Assembly (NCBI GenBank): GCA_018907035.1
Contig: JACCIC010000227.1
Coordinates: 393,001-457,000, forward strand
Direction: 5' to 3'
DNA: 64,000 nt
Origin: Sycobia sp. Sy_11
Lineage: Eukaryota > Arthropoda > Insecta > Hymenoptera > Epichrysomallidae
Shown here: in pieces, positions 11,430 to 23,255 of the stretch
How the letters are laid out: every line of letters starts with the position of its first letter
How positions within the stretch are numbered: the first letter of the stretch is position 1
Translations under genes and position numbers: made by a program
The notes under the pieces: model-generated
Database searches by the model: none
Seen by the model: only the letters and a program-made list of their open reading frames with translations
What the model was told of the DNA's origin: nothing

Positions 11430-14246
11430 AGAAAATCGACTTCAATAACCAACTGAAATTAAATAATTTTTTTATATATATGATAGAATATTAGCCCTAT
11501 ATCAGAGAAAAATTTTTTTATTGATTTTGAGCTTGGACCGATTGTTAGAAATATACTTTGAGTTGTATTCGATTAGAAGTCTGTACGAGCGTGTTGTTGT
11601 CCAAACAAAAAAAATAATAATATACTAGAAAATCTTACTAGTCCCTTGCATAAGCAGGCACCTGAGTCTCCTGCTCCTTTGGAACAGCGTCTTCATCGTC
11701 GAGCCCGTGACTTTTGAGCAAAAGTTTACGGCCAAGCACTCGAGCTGTATGCAATTCGACGAGAACGCATCGATGTGCGAATCATCGACAAAGTTGATTC
11801 CGTACAGGTTAATTACCCTGAGATTGGGCGTCGCCGATTTCAGCTTATGAACGTTTATCACCTCGTAAATTTCCTCCTCTTCCTCCTCGACCTTCTCGTA
11901 AGTTCCTGAAAGTGCGTCGAGTCAATTCCTCTTGCCAATAATCGCGAGTCATCGCAAACTAAAGGAAAAAAAAAATTATTTGAAATTAGAAAATTAAAAG
12001 TCATTTGGCTAATTTACCGCTTCCTTTTTGTCATAACATTTTATGAAAGAGCTCTACATACTTCAACGATTCGTATTTTTTACTCGAGGCATCTTTTAAA
12101 GCGACGACAAATATAAGACGAATAGAAGATAAAAAATATCAGAGATTAATAGTTTAAGGGATTGTCGAAGTCTATCTCGAATTTCTACCGATCGAGCAAA
12201 AAATTCTCGGTTTTAAAGAATATTGTAAGTAAGCATTAAATTATTGTGAATTTCGAGTAATCATGAACTTTATCTACACATATTGTACATCATTGCAAAT
12301 TCTTCATAAAATTGACCATACGGATGAACATTTTTAAAATTTGCGATATAATTATGTTTTTATTAAATTTTAAAAATATTCTCATTACCACACCGACCGA
12401 TGAATTTGTTTGAAACTTTGGATGAATATACAATGCGTGTAGACATAGTTCACGATTACTGGAAATTTGCGATAATTTAATGTTCGAATGCCATGTTATT
12501 AAAAACAGAGCACATTCTACTCAATCGGCATAAAAGAGCAGCCCATTATCCGTTATTTTATGTAACGATATAGAATAATAGATTGATTTGCCATATTGGC
12601 AGTGCATTGACATTATATTTTAACTTTTAGTGCATATTAATTTACTTAAAGTTGCTTTGGAAAAATTTTCAGGGTCATGCCCAAAGTGACAGTGTATAAC
12701 ATTTTTAATATTTCTAATTTCAAAGGACTTTCTTTTCTCCGCTCGTGCATATATAATACATATGCATATTTAAATGCCAGACGAACCAACCTATTAGGTG
12801 GAGTATTTCAAGACCATTGATAAAGTTGTATATCTTTCGCATGAAGCCCTCCATGAAGATAACCTCCGACAGGCAGATGCACATGTACTTTAGCTTCGTT
12901 GGGAAGGCCTGCATCTCTGAGAAATCGTGGAGCTGCATCGCCGTCGAGAAATCGAGGAGCATGTGCGTCAGGTTCGGGCACTTGTTCGACAGCTCGTGAA
13001 GGACCGTATGGGTGATCAGCTCGATCGGCAGCTCGATGTAACGTAGCGACGGACCAAATCTAACGCTAATGCAAAATATAATACGGTAGAATTATAATTT
13101 TGTCGTAAATTAAATATCGTGCAGACTTGTTAGTGGGCTGTAAGGCCAGACGACTTATGATTTTGTGCCTACAGAGGAGCATATTCTTTCAAAAAATTCC
13201 AAATAAATAAATCTGGCAGAATCAGTCGTTAGCCTAAATTATTGATTTAGGTAAAATTATTCTATACAAACGAATGGTAATGTGTAATTAATATAGCAAG
13301 AACACGAATTCCGTAATAAGTTATTATAGTTATGATAATTATTATAAGTAAACAATTAATGATCAATAGTCATTACCAATCTTAATTTAAAAAAAAATCA
13401 TTGTTCAATTTTCTTATTGTGGTTATTTTACTAAGGAAAAATAAATTTAAAACATTGAAGTTATTGATAATTTGAAATTTGAAATCTAAAATTTTTTTTT
13501 CTACAATTCGTCTATTAATAAGACGATTGAATGCGGAGGAATGTATTTAGAACTTTTATAAAGAAACAGAATGAAAAATTCTGTAAATAAGCTTTAAAAA
13601 TTAAAACTTCCAACTGATAATCAAAAACTTTACTTATCATTGGCAATATGACAAAAAACATTTTATTGTTATAAAACTTTAATTATATTTGTAATTTTAT
13701 CTATATTAATTACTATGTATAAATAACCTGTGATCTTGAATGAATTATAATGATTTGAATTTAATGATTAAATGAATTACAATGAATTATAATGATTTGA
13801 ATTTTCTTTCTTCAAATTTTTTTTATCCTGTCTTTTGTAACTTTATGATATTTGTTAACTGAAAAAGTAAATTCTATATCTGCTTTAAATTTACCTGATC
13901 AACTGCAGAAGATTTTCGAGGGAGCCAACGTGAAGGCCACTGATTTCTGGCCTGAGAGAAACGTGGGACCACAGTTTTGTATCGTAAGCTATTTGACGCC
14001 ATCGTTTGCAGACCCTCGCCATTCGGCATATTTCACGATGGGAAAGGTAGCTGAATGCATTTAAGATAACTTTGTCCGGCAATTTTTCTATTGTCTGCAA
14101 ATAAAAAAACAAAAAAGGGGGAGAATGAGAATTTTTATAGCGGAATATACAACAATATGTACGATAATGCTTTAACTATTTTCACAGATTTCAATACGTA
14201 ACAGTGTCAAATATCACACGGATCCCTGCGCGCTCGAGTGAGCACG

Positions 14247-14302
<56 letters not shown>

Positions 14303-14414
14303 TCAGGGATGAACTTACGGTACTCGCAAAACGACTTTTTATCACTCCACCCTCGCTGACGTACATCTGCGACGTCTCGACCGCAATTTGACCCCACACG
14401 TCTAAACCCTCCAT
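8244..14414 (-). CDS. F-box/leucine-rich-repeat protein, complete, seven exons, 515 aa
   Basis: Exons in order: 14414-14319, 14094-13895, 13065-12791, 11905-11639, 10284-9915, 8882-8679, 8379-8244. Phases run 0, 2, 1, 1, 2, 2 and agree at every junction. The total is 1548 nt including TGA. An in-frame TAG lies just upstream of the ATG, whose context is AAAAATGG. Residues about 33-75 form an F-box (IEKLPDKVILNAFSYL, then REICRMARVCKRW), which normally binds Skp1 in an SCF ubiquitin ligase. The rest is leucine-rich-repeat-like, with units such as CPNLTHMLLDF, TPNLRVINLYGI, IQLECLAVNFC, ALDLDSSDNLSD and CPNLERLELRW. A run of glutamates precedes EIYEVINVHK at the start of exon 4. The C-terminal exon (DGRYYE to LVFN) fits this gene's insect relatives as I remember them. 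I cannot assign a named vertebrate FBXL orthologue. The exon 5 donor is GTACGC, weaker than the others, but it is the only one that keeps the frame. Confidence 0.9.
9811..9860. repeat. (TA)n microsatellite
   Basis: About 25 units, 55 bases downstream of the exon 5 donor of the F-box gene. Confidence 0.95.
9916..13894. other. Introns of the F-box/LRR gene
   Basis: The introns between exons 2 and 5 are AT-rich and hold no other recognised gene. The one between exons 4 and 5 (10285-11638) contains a pure A run of over 40 bases near 11385-11427, which may be the tail of a retroposed element. The intron between exons 5 and 6 holds a (TA)n array at 9811-9860. Confidence 0.5.
11384..11427 (+). repeat. 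Long poly(A) run
   Basis: About 43 uninterrupted A residues lie inside an F-box gene intron. It could be a retrotransposon or SINE tail read on the plus strand, but no recognisable body precedes it. Confidence 0.7.
14250..14298. repeat. (TA)n microsatellite
   Basis: About 24 units in the first intron of the F-box gene, some 20 bases beyond its first donor. Length variation here could affect splicing. Confidence 0.95.
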
Positions 14415-15331
14415 TTTTCTCTAGTTTAAAAAACTTTAGTTTTTTTTTCTTTTCCTTTTTTTTTATATAAAAATGGCTAAAATAATCAGAGCAAAGATAC
14501 TCAGTGATGTGTGCACTGCGCAAGTGAACCGATGCGAGCCTGTTCCCTCTTTTTTCTTCCTTCTTAAATGTATATAGACACGGAAACGTGCAATGAATGT
14601 TCAACGATAAAATTTTATTAGTTTCTATGGAAAATGCGTTCACTGAAGTTTTGTATACCGCTGTCGCGGAATTCGAAGCAAAGTCGCGAGATATTCATCG
14701 GCGTTTAATCTGATCGCGCATGCGCAGCTAGACTAAATATACACTGCGAGACTTGGTTCAGACTTAAATTTAAACATGCACCGGCGCAGCGCGCGTCTGT
14801 CTCGGCTGCCATAAATTCAAGATATATATTCCATAATGTAAGCGGGAGTCAAAAGCCTCCTCCATATAGTGACAGTGATTGGCGGCGCAATGTTTGCGAT
14901 AACTGTAAAACCTATACATATATATTCATATATAAATATACCAATTGAAAGAGAACTTGAAATGTTGGAGCATTGATTGACTGGCTTATTCGCCGAAATA
15001 GCAATAACGCTGATATTTCGTATAGATATCTAATATAATGGTGTATTTATAGATAAAGGATTTTTTTGCATTAAACTGGTTGTCTGAAAAAATATATATA
15101 AAATAAAAAAATACATTCGGTCATATTGCGATATTCCATTTGAATACTAAATCCGCAATGCATTCATTGTTCTGTAAATTTTGTATAACGTGCACTGCCA
15201 AAATGCAACGACTGCCAGAAAAACGTTCGGCCGAGTTTTGGGGGATGTAATTTATTAAGCGCGTTTAATCTTCATGTGGGAGATTCGAAATAAATATTCT
15301 CTACTTTCCACAATTACTCAACCTTCAATAA

Positions 15332-15332
<1 letters not shown>

Positions 15333-15420
<88 letters not shown>
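15333..15420. repeat. Long (TA)n array with one G interruption
   Basis: About 44 units with a single TG at about 15384. It is the longest TA array in the window. Confidence 0.95.
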
Positions 15421-15423
<3 letters not shown>

Positions 15424-15527
15424 TTAGAGCATAGTAGTCTAGAATCCTTTTGAGTATCGGATATATTAATAATAGTTGAAATGTTATATATTGTATTCTT
15501 CATTTCTATAAACGTACATCATAGCTA

Positions 15528-15529
<2 letters not shown>

Positions 15530-15582
<53 letters not shown>
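15530..15582. repeat. (TA)n microsatellite
   Basis: About 26 units, 110 bases after the preceding array. Confidence 0.95.
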
Positions 15583-15583
<1 letters not shown>

Positions 15584-18389
15584 TACATATGAACAAGTAA
15601 AGTAGATTAAAATAATAAAATTTGTTGTTATTGGTATTATTATTATTAGTTATAGTAATAGCATTTATTATATTTTAATTTTGTTTTATAATGTAGTACA
15701 TTATACATACAACTGATAGGTTTTCTTTACAATGTTAAGTATATATAATGGAGATTAAGTAAAAAATTCTGTGCTGCTTTTTGTATATAAATTATTTCTA
15801 TTAGAAAATTGTTTGATATTCATTCTGGTTTTTAATATTTTTATTATATTTTTTTGCTTAAGATAAAATTGAATAAATATTATAAGCTTTATAAAATAAT
15901 TATAATAATTTATGCTCAGTATCTAATTCTGTTTTGTCTTCATACTCAGATAAGATTATATATTCATTAATTTAAATAAACCAATAAATTATTAATGGAT
16001 TATTTCACAAAGAATTGCCACAATCAATCCAGTCTAAGATTTTGTTATGATCATTAAACTGAAACAGTCTAAAACTTTAAATACTTTAATATACTTTTTT
16101 TTAAATGTAATTAAATTATTGTATTTCATGATATAATTGAAACAATTTTTAGTTATTATTTTTAACAGATCTCCGATCTACCATATTTAACATTAGTTAA
16201 CTATATCAATACTAATTTATTATATAAGTTAATTAATAATCGCCATTTTGAAAATGATTTACCAAATTGAAGATGTAACATATAGGATAACAATTAAACT
16301 GTACTTATTTACGTAATTCTATAATTAATTACGAGATTTATTAAAATTATTATCCAGTAAATTCAACGATCATATAAAATTATTAGAACTTATATTTAAA
16401 TGCATATAACTATATGAATAATATTTGACGAACTGTTCTGTATTTGAAACTCATTAGTGAAGAATTTCGTTAAAAAATATGCATTAAAAATCTTCATTTT
16501 ATTTCTAATACAACATATATTATATTTTCATTAAAAGAACTTTTTACATATTTACATGTATAAATCAATAGAAAAATAATAACAAAAATTTTGATAGGAT
16601 ATGAAAAAACTTGTATCAAAAATCTTTAACAAATATTTTTTTCTTCATGGTAATAGCTTTATTTTTCTACTAATTCAAATATAACAATGATTTAACTCAA
16701 TAATATTATTAAATCGATACGTTCTACATCGTACTAGAGATCAAATTAAACAAGTATTTCAATTGAGAGTAAGATCCAGTATTAAATGATTAATTTTGAC
16801 AATGCGATGTTATATATGAGGCCATTAAAATGAAATATCTATAATGATACCCAATACATCATTGGAAATGTAAAAATAACTTTTACAAAAATCGAAACGC
16901 GAAGTTTATGTTCGCACACGAAAATAGGTATTAATATTCGACACCATTACGTCAGAAATTCTCCCATATAGTATATTAATACGATTTTAAAACTGCGTTA
17001 CTTATATAGTCATTTCAAATATGGATTTATTTTACTTCGCATTGTGGACGTAAAATATAAGAGACTTGGAACCAATATTATGCGAGTTAATTTGTTAAAG
17101 AGGAAATGGTTTATATTTGATTTTATCCTCATCGGCCAATCGCATAATATCCTTTTCGATCTAATGTAGTAATTTCCTTTTATATGATCGAAAAAAGGTA
17201 TTATATATCTACTTAAAGTATAATTTCACCAATAAATGACTATGTAATGGACGTATATTTTTTACCTAGTAATATTAATGATAAAGCTCGCTTTAAAAAT
17301 CATAATTTTATTTCAAACTTAATTCGTTAAAAATATAAAAGATATAATACCAAGTATTCAATGTGTACCAGTGTCTAATGTCTGTGGTTTAGGCTCTATA
17401 AGCAGTTTCATATGTAGCCCTATGCAAGGATTCTATATTTCCTTGAAAATTTTAAATTTTAAACCGAAGTTATAATTTTGATAATGTAGCATCATTTATT
17501 TTTTATATATTTATAAATTATTTGTCAAAAAAATAATAATTTTACAATAACATTGCTTCATTGGCATTCTCTTTCATTATTTCAAACACTCTACTCGGTT
17601 TGCTTACGGAACATTCGTTAATAATTTTAGTTATATAAGAAATATCTCTAAATAAGTTACCTTAATTACTCAAGTTAGAAAGACCATTGAGACGATCTCA
17701 TAATAAGTATAAGACAAGGCGCAAAATCTGTTTTTTATCCATTTCAGATTTGACAAGAATTTTTAACGGATATGCAGCATAGAAATGAAAATTGTTCGTG
17801 ACTAATTAATTGCACATAACTTCAACTTTCGCATAATCAAACGGATTAAGACGTACACTTTATTAGAATTAAAATGTTTATCTTTGTCCGATCATTCTCA
17901 TATATTCTTCGCAATTAAACACTTGCTTTGCCAAAAGATCTGAAAATTATTACATCGACAATATAAATAAGGTTAAAAAATTTCGATTAGACTTTTCCGT
18001 AATTTGATTTATTCCGTTTTTTTGATGATTAGAATGCCTTATTTATAACATTTCGCATAATTTTGAAAAAATCTAGAAAATAAACATTTTGTCTTTGATT
18101 GGCAGAGGTGTAGAGGTAGCTTCTGGTTTGCCTGTTCCTTGATCCAGCACTGACTGGTTATATAGTTTCTTATATAATTACTCGCATTGATATACAATAA
18201 TCACTTTGTGATACATAACTGAACTTTCCTGATGGAATACAAAATCAAAAAAGGAAAACAAAAAACGAAACAGTCCGACACGGATAATGAAACGAAACAG
18301 TCCGATGCGCGCGCGCAAATCGTAAAAGGAAATGCACTGGAACCAATGTGTGCTATGTGTAATGTACATATATGCAAAATAACATTACC

Positions 18390-18618
18390 GTGGCCTTTTT
18401 CCTCCGGACGCTACCTTGCAGATCGTCGCGCGAGATCGCGCTCGTCGCGTGCTCGACGCACAATTGGTTCCAAACGCTCATGGTGCCTCAACGACCTTAA
18501 CGCCGAAATTCTGTGATTTTTCTCCCCCCATCCAGGCTTCGAGTTAGACGGGGCTTTGGCATATCCTCGCGGTCGCTGGTGCTCGTATTTTTGCCCCGAA
18601 GGGGGCGTACCGGGGTGG

Positions 18619-18666
<48 letters not shown>

Positions 18667-18830
18667 ACGCAGCTCAGTAGTCCTTTCTCAATTATACTAC
18701 GCGTGATGCACGCACGATCGTGAAGCAAGTCGATGAAGACGACGACGACGACGGTGCTCTCGGCCGAGAGCCGCGAGAGTATTCTACCCCGATCGCGCGA
18801 GCGCGCGCTCGCTAACCCTTGGAGTTGCGA
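18390..18830. other. GC/CpG-rich patch
   Basis: A CpG-dense block contains the self-complementary CTCTCGGCCGAGAG near 18755 and a (GAC)n run just before it, interrupted by a (TA)n array at 18620-18664. A minus-strand frame stays open for over 60 codons to the right of the array. It is basic, low in complexity and matches nothing I know. A promoter or 5' UTR island is more likely than a coding exon. Confidence 0.35.
18620..18664. repeat. (TA)n microsatellite
   Basis: About 22 units embedded in a CpG-rich patch. Confidence 0.95.
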
Positions 18831-18894
18831 AGATGTATAGAGAGATATACCAGATACATAGAAATACGCGTATAGAGGGAAGGAGGATTCGGAG

Positions 18895-19020
18895 AAGGGA
18901 TAGGAAAGGCGGGAGAGTGAGAGAGAGAAAGGCAGAGAGCAATGGAGGGGGGTGGGGCAGGAACCGACTCGGTCTTTAATTAGTTATAAATAAAGGCGGC
19001 CGGCATTCGGCCAGAGTGGG
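18895..19020 (+). promoter_or_regulatory. Candidate promoter: GAGA-rich tract plus TATA-like box
   Basis: A run of GAGAG motifs (about 18910-18945) is followed at about 18983-18995 by TTATAAATAAAGG, a TATA-like element, then GC-rich sequence. GAGA motifs near a TATA box are typical of insect promoters. No downstream exon can be recognised on the plus strand, so the transcript is unknown. Confidence 0.3.
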
Positions 19021-19282
19021 CAGAGCCCCTTCCCCTCCCTCAAGACGCAATGTAAAATCTTATAGAGTCTATCGACAATGTCTATTGTCCAAGTATATGC
19101 GTTTACTCTCGCAAGTTCGCGCGAAGAGAGACGGCATCGACATGCATGCGTGGATGCACATATATCACGCGAGTTCGCAGAAGTATGCATACCATGCATC
19201 GTCGCCTTACCGAAACAATATAAAAACACAGCGTTGGCATTATTCATGTTACTCGGGTCTCCTGTCTCTCGCCCCATCCCCC

Positions 19283-19286
<4 letters not shown>

Positions 19287-19324
<38 letters not shown>

Positions 19325-19336
19325 TTCTCTCTCTCT
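19287..19336. repeat. (CT)n microsatellite
   Basis: An almost pure CT tract of about 34 bases followed by imperfect CT repeats. Confidence 0.9.
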
Positions 19337-20082
19337 GTTTCTGTCTACGTATTTGTTAAATTTTTTACCTTTCTATATTTGTCATTTAAAATCATTCCAA
19401 TAATTACTATATAATTAGTAAGCAGCAATCAGTAACTTATTTTTCTTTTTTCTAATCTATTAACATATAAATTTTTTTAATGATAAAATATATTCCTATA
19501 AATGTCTTTACTTAATTCCCAAAACTAATTTGAAAAAATAATTTAATCTTCCTTACTTAAAAAAATATTTAACAGAATTTAACTATTTTTTAATTAAAAA
19601 AAATTAATTGAAATTAAGAATTCTTCTCTCAACTAAAAAAGTATTATTTTGAAACTAATAAATCATTTGCTCAAATTCAGAAATGCAGTTACGTAAAAAT
19701 AAAAACCAGTTTTAAGTAAATCAATTTTTTATTTAATATTTAAATAAATTAAATAACTAAAATATATATTTAATTCGAACAGATCAGTTTACAAAGTTCA
19801 AAAAACCAATATAAATCACCATTTATCTGAAAGCACAAAATATTGACCTTGCACTATGAATTCATTTTTTATTTAAACAATTTATGAATGCAAAAAATTC
19901 TGTATGAACTAAAATTTTCAAATAAATAATTGCTTTAATAAAATTCTTTAGAAAATAATATAGTTAAATTAAGCAAATAATTACGTAAAAAATATAAAGC
20001 GTTTATTTGAAAATAGAAAACTATTTCTTTTATCATTTATTCGTATATTAAAAAATATTTTATCAAATCACGTAAATTACCA

Positions 20083-20872
20083 TATGATCAAATTTGACCC
20101 GGACTGGCGCATTTAAACTCCGTGCGTAAACTGAATCGGTAAAAAATTTTTCTATATTGATACAAACTTTCTTGATATCCGTGTGAAATTTGAGTGCCGT
20201 ATTTCCATTAGTATGTGTTTCTTAGCTGATTGTTTACAACGCAAAAAGTTTGTCTGGCGATATTGACTATGGAAAAAAGTTGATCATCGAGTTTGAAATT
20301 TTCTGCTTCCAATGGAATTACGGCTACGGAATCATTGAAAATGTTGCAGAAGTGTTTTAGGGAGTCTACTTGATCGTGAACGCAAGTATTTGAGTGGCAC
20401 AAAGCGTTCAGTGAAGGTCATGAAGTCGTCGAAAACTTGTCTCCTGCAAGTCGTCCATCCACCAAAAATCAAGGTGATGCTAATCGTTTTACCATTACCA
20501 TGGGATGGTTTACCATGAATTCGTTCCAGGAGGTCAAACGGTCAATAAGAAGTACTACTTGACCGTTATGATCCGTCTACGTGAAGCAATTCGTCGTAAA
20601 CGACCGGATTTGTGGGCAGACAATTCATGGTATTTTCAGCACAATAATGCGCCGGCACATTCCAGCATGATTGTGTCTGATTTGTTGGCCAAACACGAAA
20701 TGACAGTCATCGCTCAGTCACCGTATTCGTCAGATTTAGCTCCCTGTGACTTTTTCCTCTTTCCGAAACTCAAAAATCCGTTTCGGGGATAGCACCAAAA
20801 GTACATTGAAGCCATAAAAAGTAATTCTTTTTTTTTGTTTTGATCAGTTCGGGTCAAATTTAATCAAATAGT
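20083..20872 (+). pseudogene. Broken mariner transposon with deleted transposase
   Basis: Terminal inverted repeats sharing ATCAAATTTGACCCG lie at about 20084-20110 and, inverted, at 20841-20870. Inside, from about 20296, a frame reads KFSASNGITATESLKMLQ, interrupted by two TGA codons before TQVFEWHKAFSEGHEVVE and SRPST. This is the mariner N-terminal helix-turn-helix region. A frameshift and deletion lead to a second open segment (20505-20792) with the C-terminal catalytic region. There the usual HDNAPAH is HNNAPAH, so the second catalytic Asp is Asn, while DLAPCDFFLFPKLK keeps the third Asp. The middle of the protein, including the first catalytic Asp, is missing. The element is dead as an autonomous transposon. 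Confidence 0.88.
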
Positions 20873-21073
20873 ATAAGGTACACTATAAAAAAGTTGTAAA
20901 ATTAAAACGAAATAAGTACAAAACGATAAATAGAACATACAATTGAATTCAAGATGAATTTTAAATAAAAAATTTAAACTAACTGATATATAAATATCAG
21001 ATAAATTTCGAAATAATTATTATGCAAACTGTTGACATTTTTAAAACAATTCAATGAACATACAATAATCCAA

Positions 21074-21298
21074 CCTGATAGACGGCTTCTACGGGTAATC
21101 TCGCAGTTACGTGTGCGGATGTTAGAATACGAAATTCAGGTGTCTAGCGACGACTTGTACGGGGAGTTTTGCGTTCAAATGGTGGAATGAACGATGTGCA
21201 GGAGTCTCCGTAGAAGTCGTCCCCAGACACCTGGATATCGTATTCTAGCATCCGAACACGTAACTGCGAGATTACTGGTAGAAAGCGTCTATATATTT
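21074..21298. repeat. Foldback repeat with ~90-bp arms
   Basis: The left arm (about 21076-21165) and the reverse complement of the right arm (about 21205-21298) align over roughly 90 bases at about 85% identity. Both share GTAATCTCGCAGTTACGTG and CAGGTGTCT. The loop is about 40 bases. The arms are much richer in GC than their surroundings. A MITE or foldback element is most likely; a transcript would form a long hairpin. Confidence 0.8.
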
Positions 21299-21299
21299 T

Positions 21300-21302
<3 letters not shown>

Positions 21303-21344
<42 letters not shown>
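21303..21344. repeat. (TA)n microsatellite
   Basis: About 21 units immediately abutting the foldback repeat. Confidence 0.95.
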
Positions 21345-21351
<7 letters not shown>

Positions 21352-22337
21352 TTCGTGTTATAAATGAAATATCACGAATTTGTAGGTATTAGTACCAACT
21401 TAAATTAAAACAAAAAAATTGTCGACGAGATAGCATCTCCAAAACGAGACGCTGAGATAGCGCCTTTTTGAAGCGGACGCTGATATAGCAACTTTTGATA
21501 CGGAAGCAATGATATATTCACCTAAAAATAACAACGAAATAGTAATTCCTTTTTCAAATGATATACATGTGGCTTTCGCATCCATTTGGCTTGATGCATT
21601 TAGCTACAAATTATTTAAATTTCAATTACACGAAATTGGCACAACTTAATAGTGTCAATGATCGAGGTTAGGCCATTTCATCTAAACGAGGACTTGAAAC
21701 TATACCCTAATATTTAATATTATAATGATTCGGGGATTATGTTCTATTTATTATTCAACATCTAGGGATAAAAGAGTATATTTTTGGTCAAATACGTGAA
21801 TAACGTGATCGCCTATTGTGCGAAACCCCCAAAGAAGATTAAAAGAACATTACGAAACTGGTATATAAAAATTAAAAAATACTACGTAAACTAGATCTTA
21901 AACATAAACTGCTCTAAATGTCAATATATATTGATTTGAATATCTATTACACGCCATAAACTCCGAAGAATATTAGGAGCAATTATACACTTCAACTTAA
22001 ATGACAACGATATGCAGGTATTTGTGGGTTCCCTAGATGAGTTTTTAAGAATCTGAAATCGTCTAATATTCAATTGTACAAAGTGAAAGTCATTTTTATT
22101 AGTCTGTCTAAGGTATTCATCGCCTCATCAGTCAACAGATCCAGAATTTTACTGCACACTTAAGCATTCTTCGGTTCATAATTAGCTATCCAGAATGATA
22201 TGGATACAAATTTCACTCGATTTAGTGGCAAAATCTTTAAATGAAAAATTTTAAGAGCCTACATAGGAGAATTATATTGTACTAAATTGACCAAACAAAA
22301 AAAGACAATAAGCAAGTACTTCTATTATCAGACGTAG

Positions 22338-22339
<2 letters not shown>

Positions 22340-22393
<54 letters not shown>
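22340..22393. repeat. (TA)n microsatellite
   Basis: About 27 units, 80 bases before the 21-bp direct repeat. Confidence 0.95.
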
Positions 22394-22397
<4 letters not shown>

Positions 22398-22473
22398 ATA
22401 CTGAAAGGCCCTTCGTTATTAAATTTGTCAACGACATCCTTCTCCTAGCTTAGAAACTATAGCAGTAACAATC

Positions 22474-22998
22474 AATTAATTGATAATATTAGATAGTTTG
22501 ACGAAAATCCATACTTAACTAATAACAATCGTATATTAATAATTCACCATTATCCTATACGAAAAATGAAAAAAAGTCAATATTTGGAAAATACGATGCT
22601 TAATGCATTCGTAATCTAACAAAAAAAAAATAATAACGCTAAAAAATTACATATACACAACTTAACGTAACTTAAACTACGTACTTTTCCGAACATAATT
22701 CTCATATTACACACAGTGCAACGAATAACTCATTACTCGTATCATCGATTACATTATTTGAGTGACCATGGTACTTTAACCCGTACGCACTTAACGCCCA
22801 TTCAACTAGTCATCCACTCATCATTCTCATAGTTATTCAATTACAAATTCGTTAAATCCTCTGCCACCCTTATTCTCAATTAATCATTCGCGACTCATAC
22901 TTCTAAACACATCCATTTATTTATTTATTTATTTATTTATGAGCTCCTATAGGGCCTGTAAGTGTATACGATTTATAAATTAATTGATAATATTAGAT
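22474..22998. repeat. Direct repeat of 21 bp flanking a 483-bp segment with (ATTT)n tract
   Basis: The same 21 bases, containing TTAATTGATAATATTAGAT, occur at 22474-22494 and 22978-22998. An ATTT/TAAA tandem run lies at about 22915-22940. On the minus strand this resembles a LINE 3' tail. The pair could be a target-site duplication or a small segmental duplication. Confidence 0.45.
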
Positions 22999-23157
22999 TT
23001 TTAAGTAAATATTTCTTTGAAGTTAATTCGAATTTATGAAAACAGAATCTCATTTATTTATGTAAAAATATATATTTTTTAAATATTTATTTAAAGCAAG
23101 AACTTCTTCATTTGGTTTCAAAAGAGACTATAAATAATGATGAAATAAAAACAAGGA

Positions 23158-23255
23158 ATATAAACAAGGACAGTCTGACTGTCATTATTTTAGCTAATAT
23201 ATTATATTATAAAGACTGTAAGACCGAGAAAAATATTTATTAATTCAAAAGTCTT
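23158..23255 (+). repeat. GACAGTCTGACTGTC repeat-family copy
   Basis: This copy carries the exact 15-nt palindrome preceded by ATAAACAAG. About 50 bases later comes AAGACTGTAAGACCGAG and then AATATTTATTAATT. The same order of blocks, inverted, forms the arm at 49380-49450, so this is a single-arm copy of that element. Confidence 0.6.

Larger units (their letters stand above)
14415..20080. other. Non-coding stretch upstream of the F-box/LRR gene
   Basis: The first few hundred bases (14415-14900) include moderately GC-rich sequence that probably contains the F-box gene promoter. From 14900 to 18200 the DNA is AT-rich with three (TA)n arrays and no coding signal. GC rises again at 18300-19270, covered by separate entries. 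From 19340 to 20080 nothing is recognised. Confidence 0.45.

Noticed and set aside
21400..21600. Frame fragments with repeated E-I-A and D-A-D-I-A words
   Set aside because: Interrupted by stops and in different frames; could be decayed transposon coding but too weak to name.
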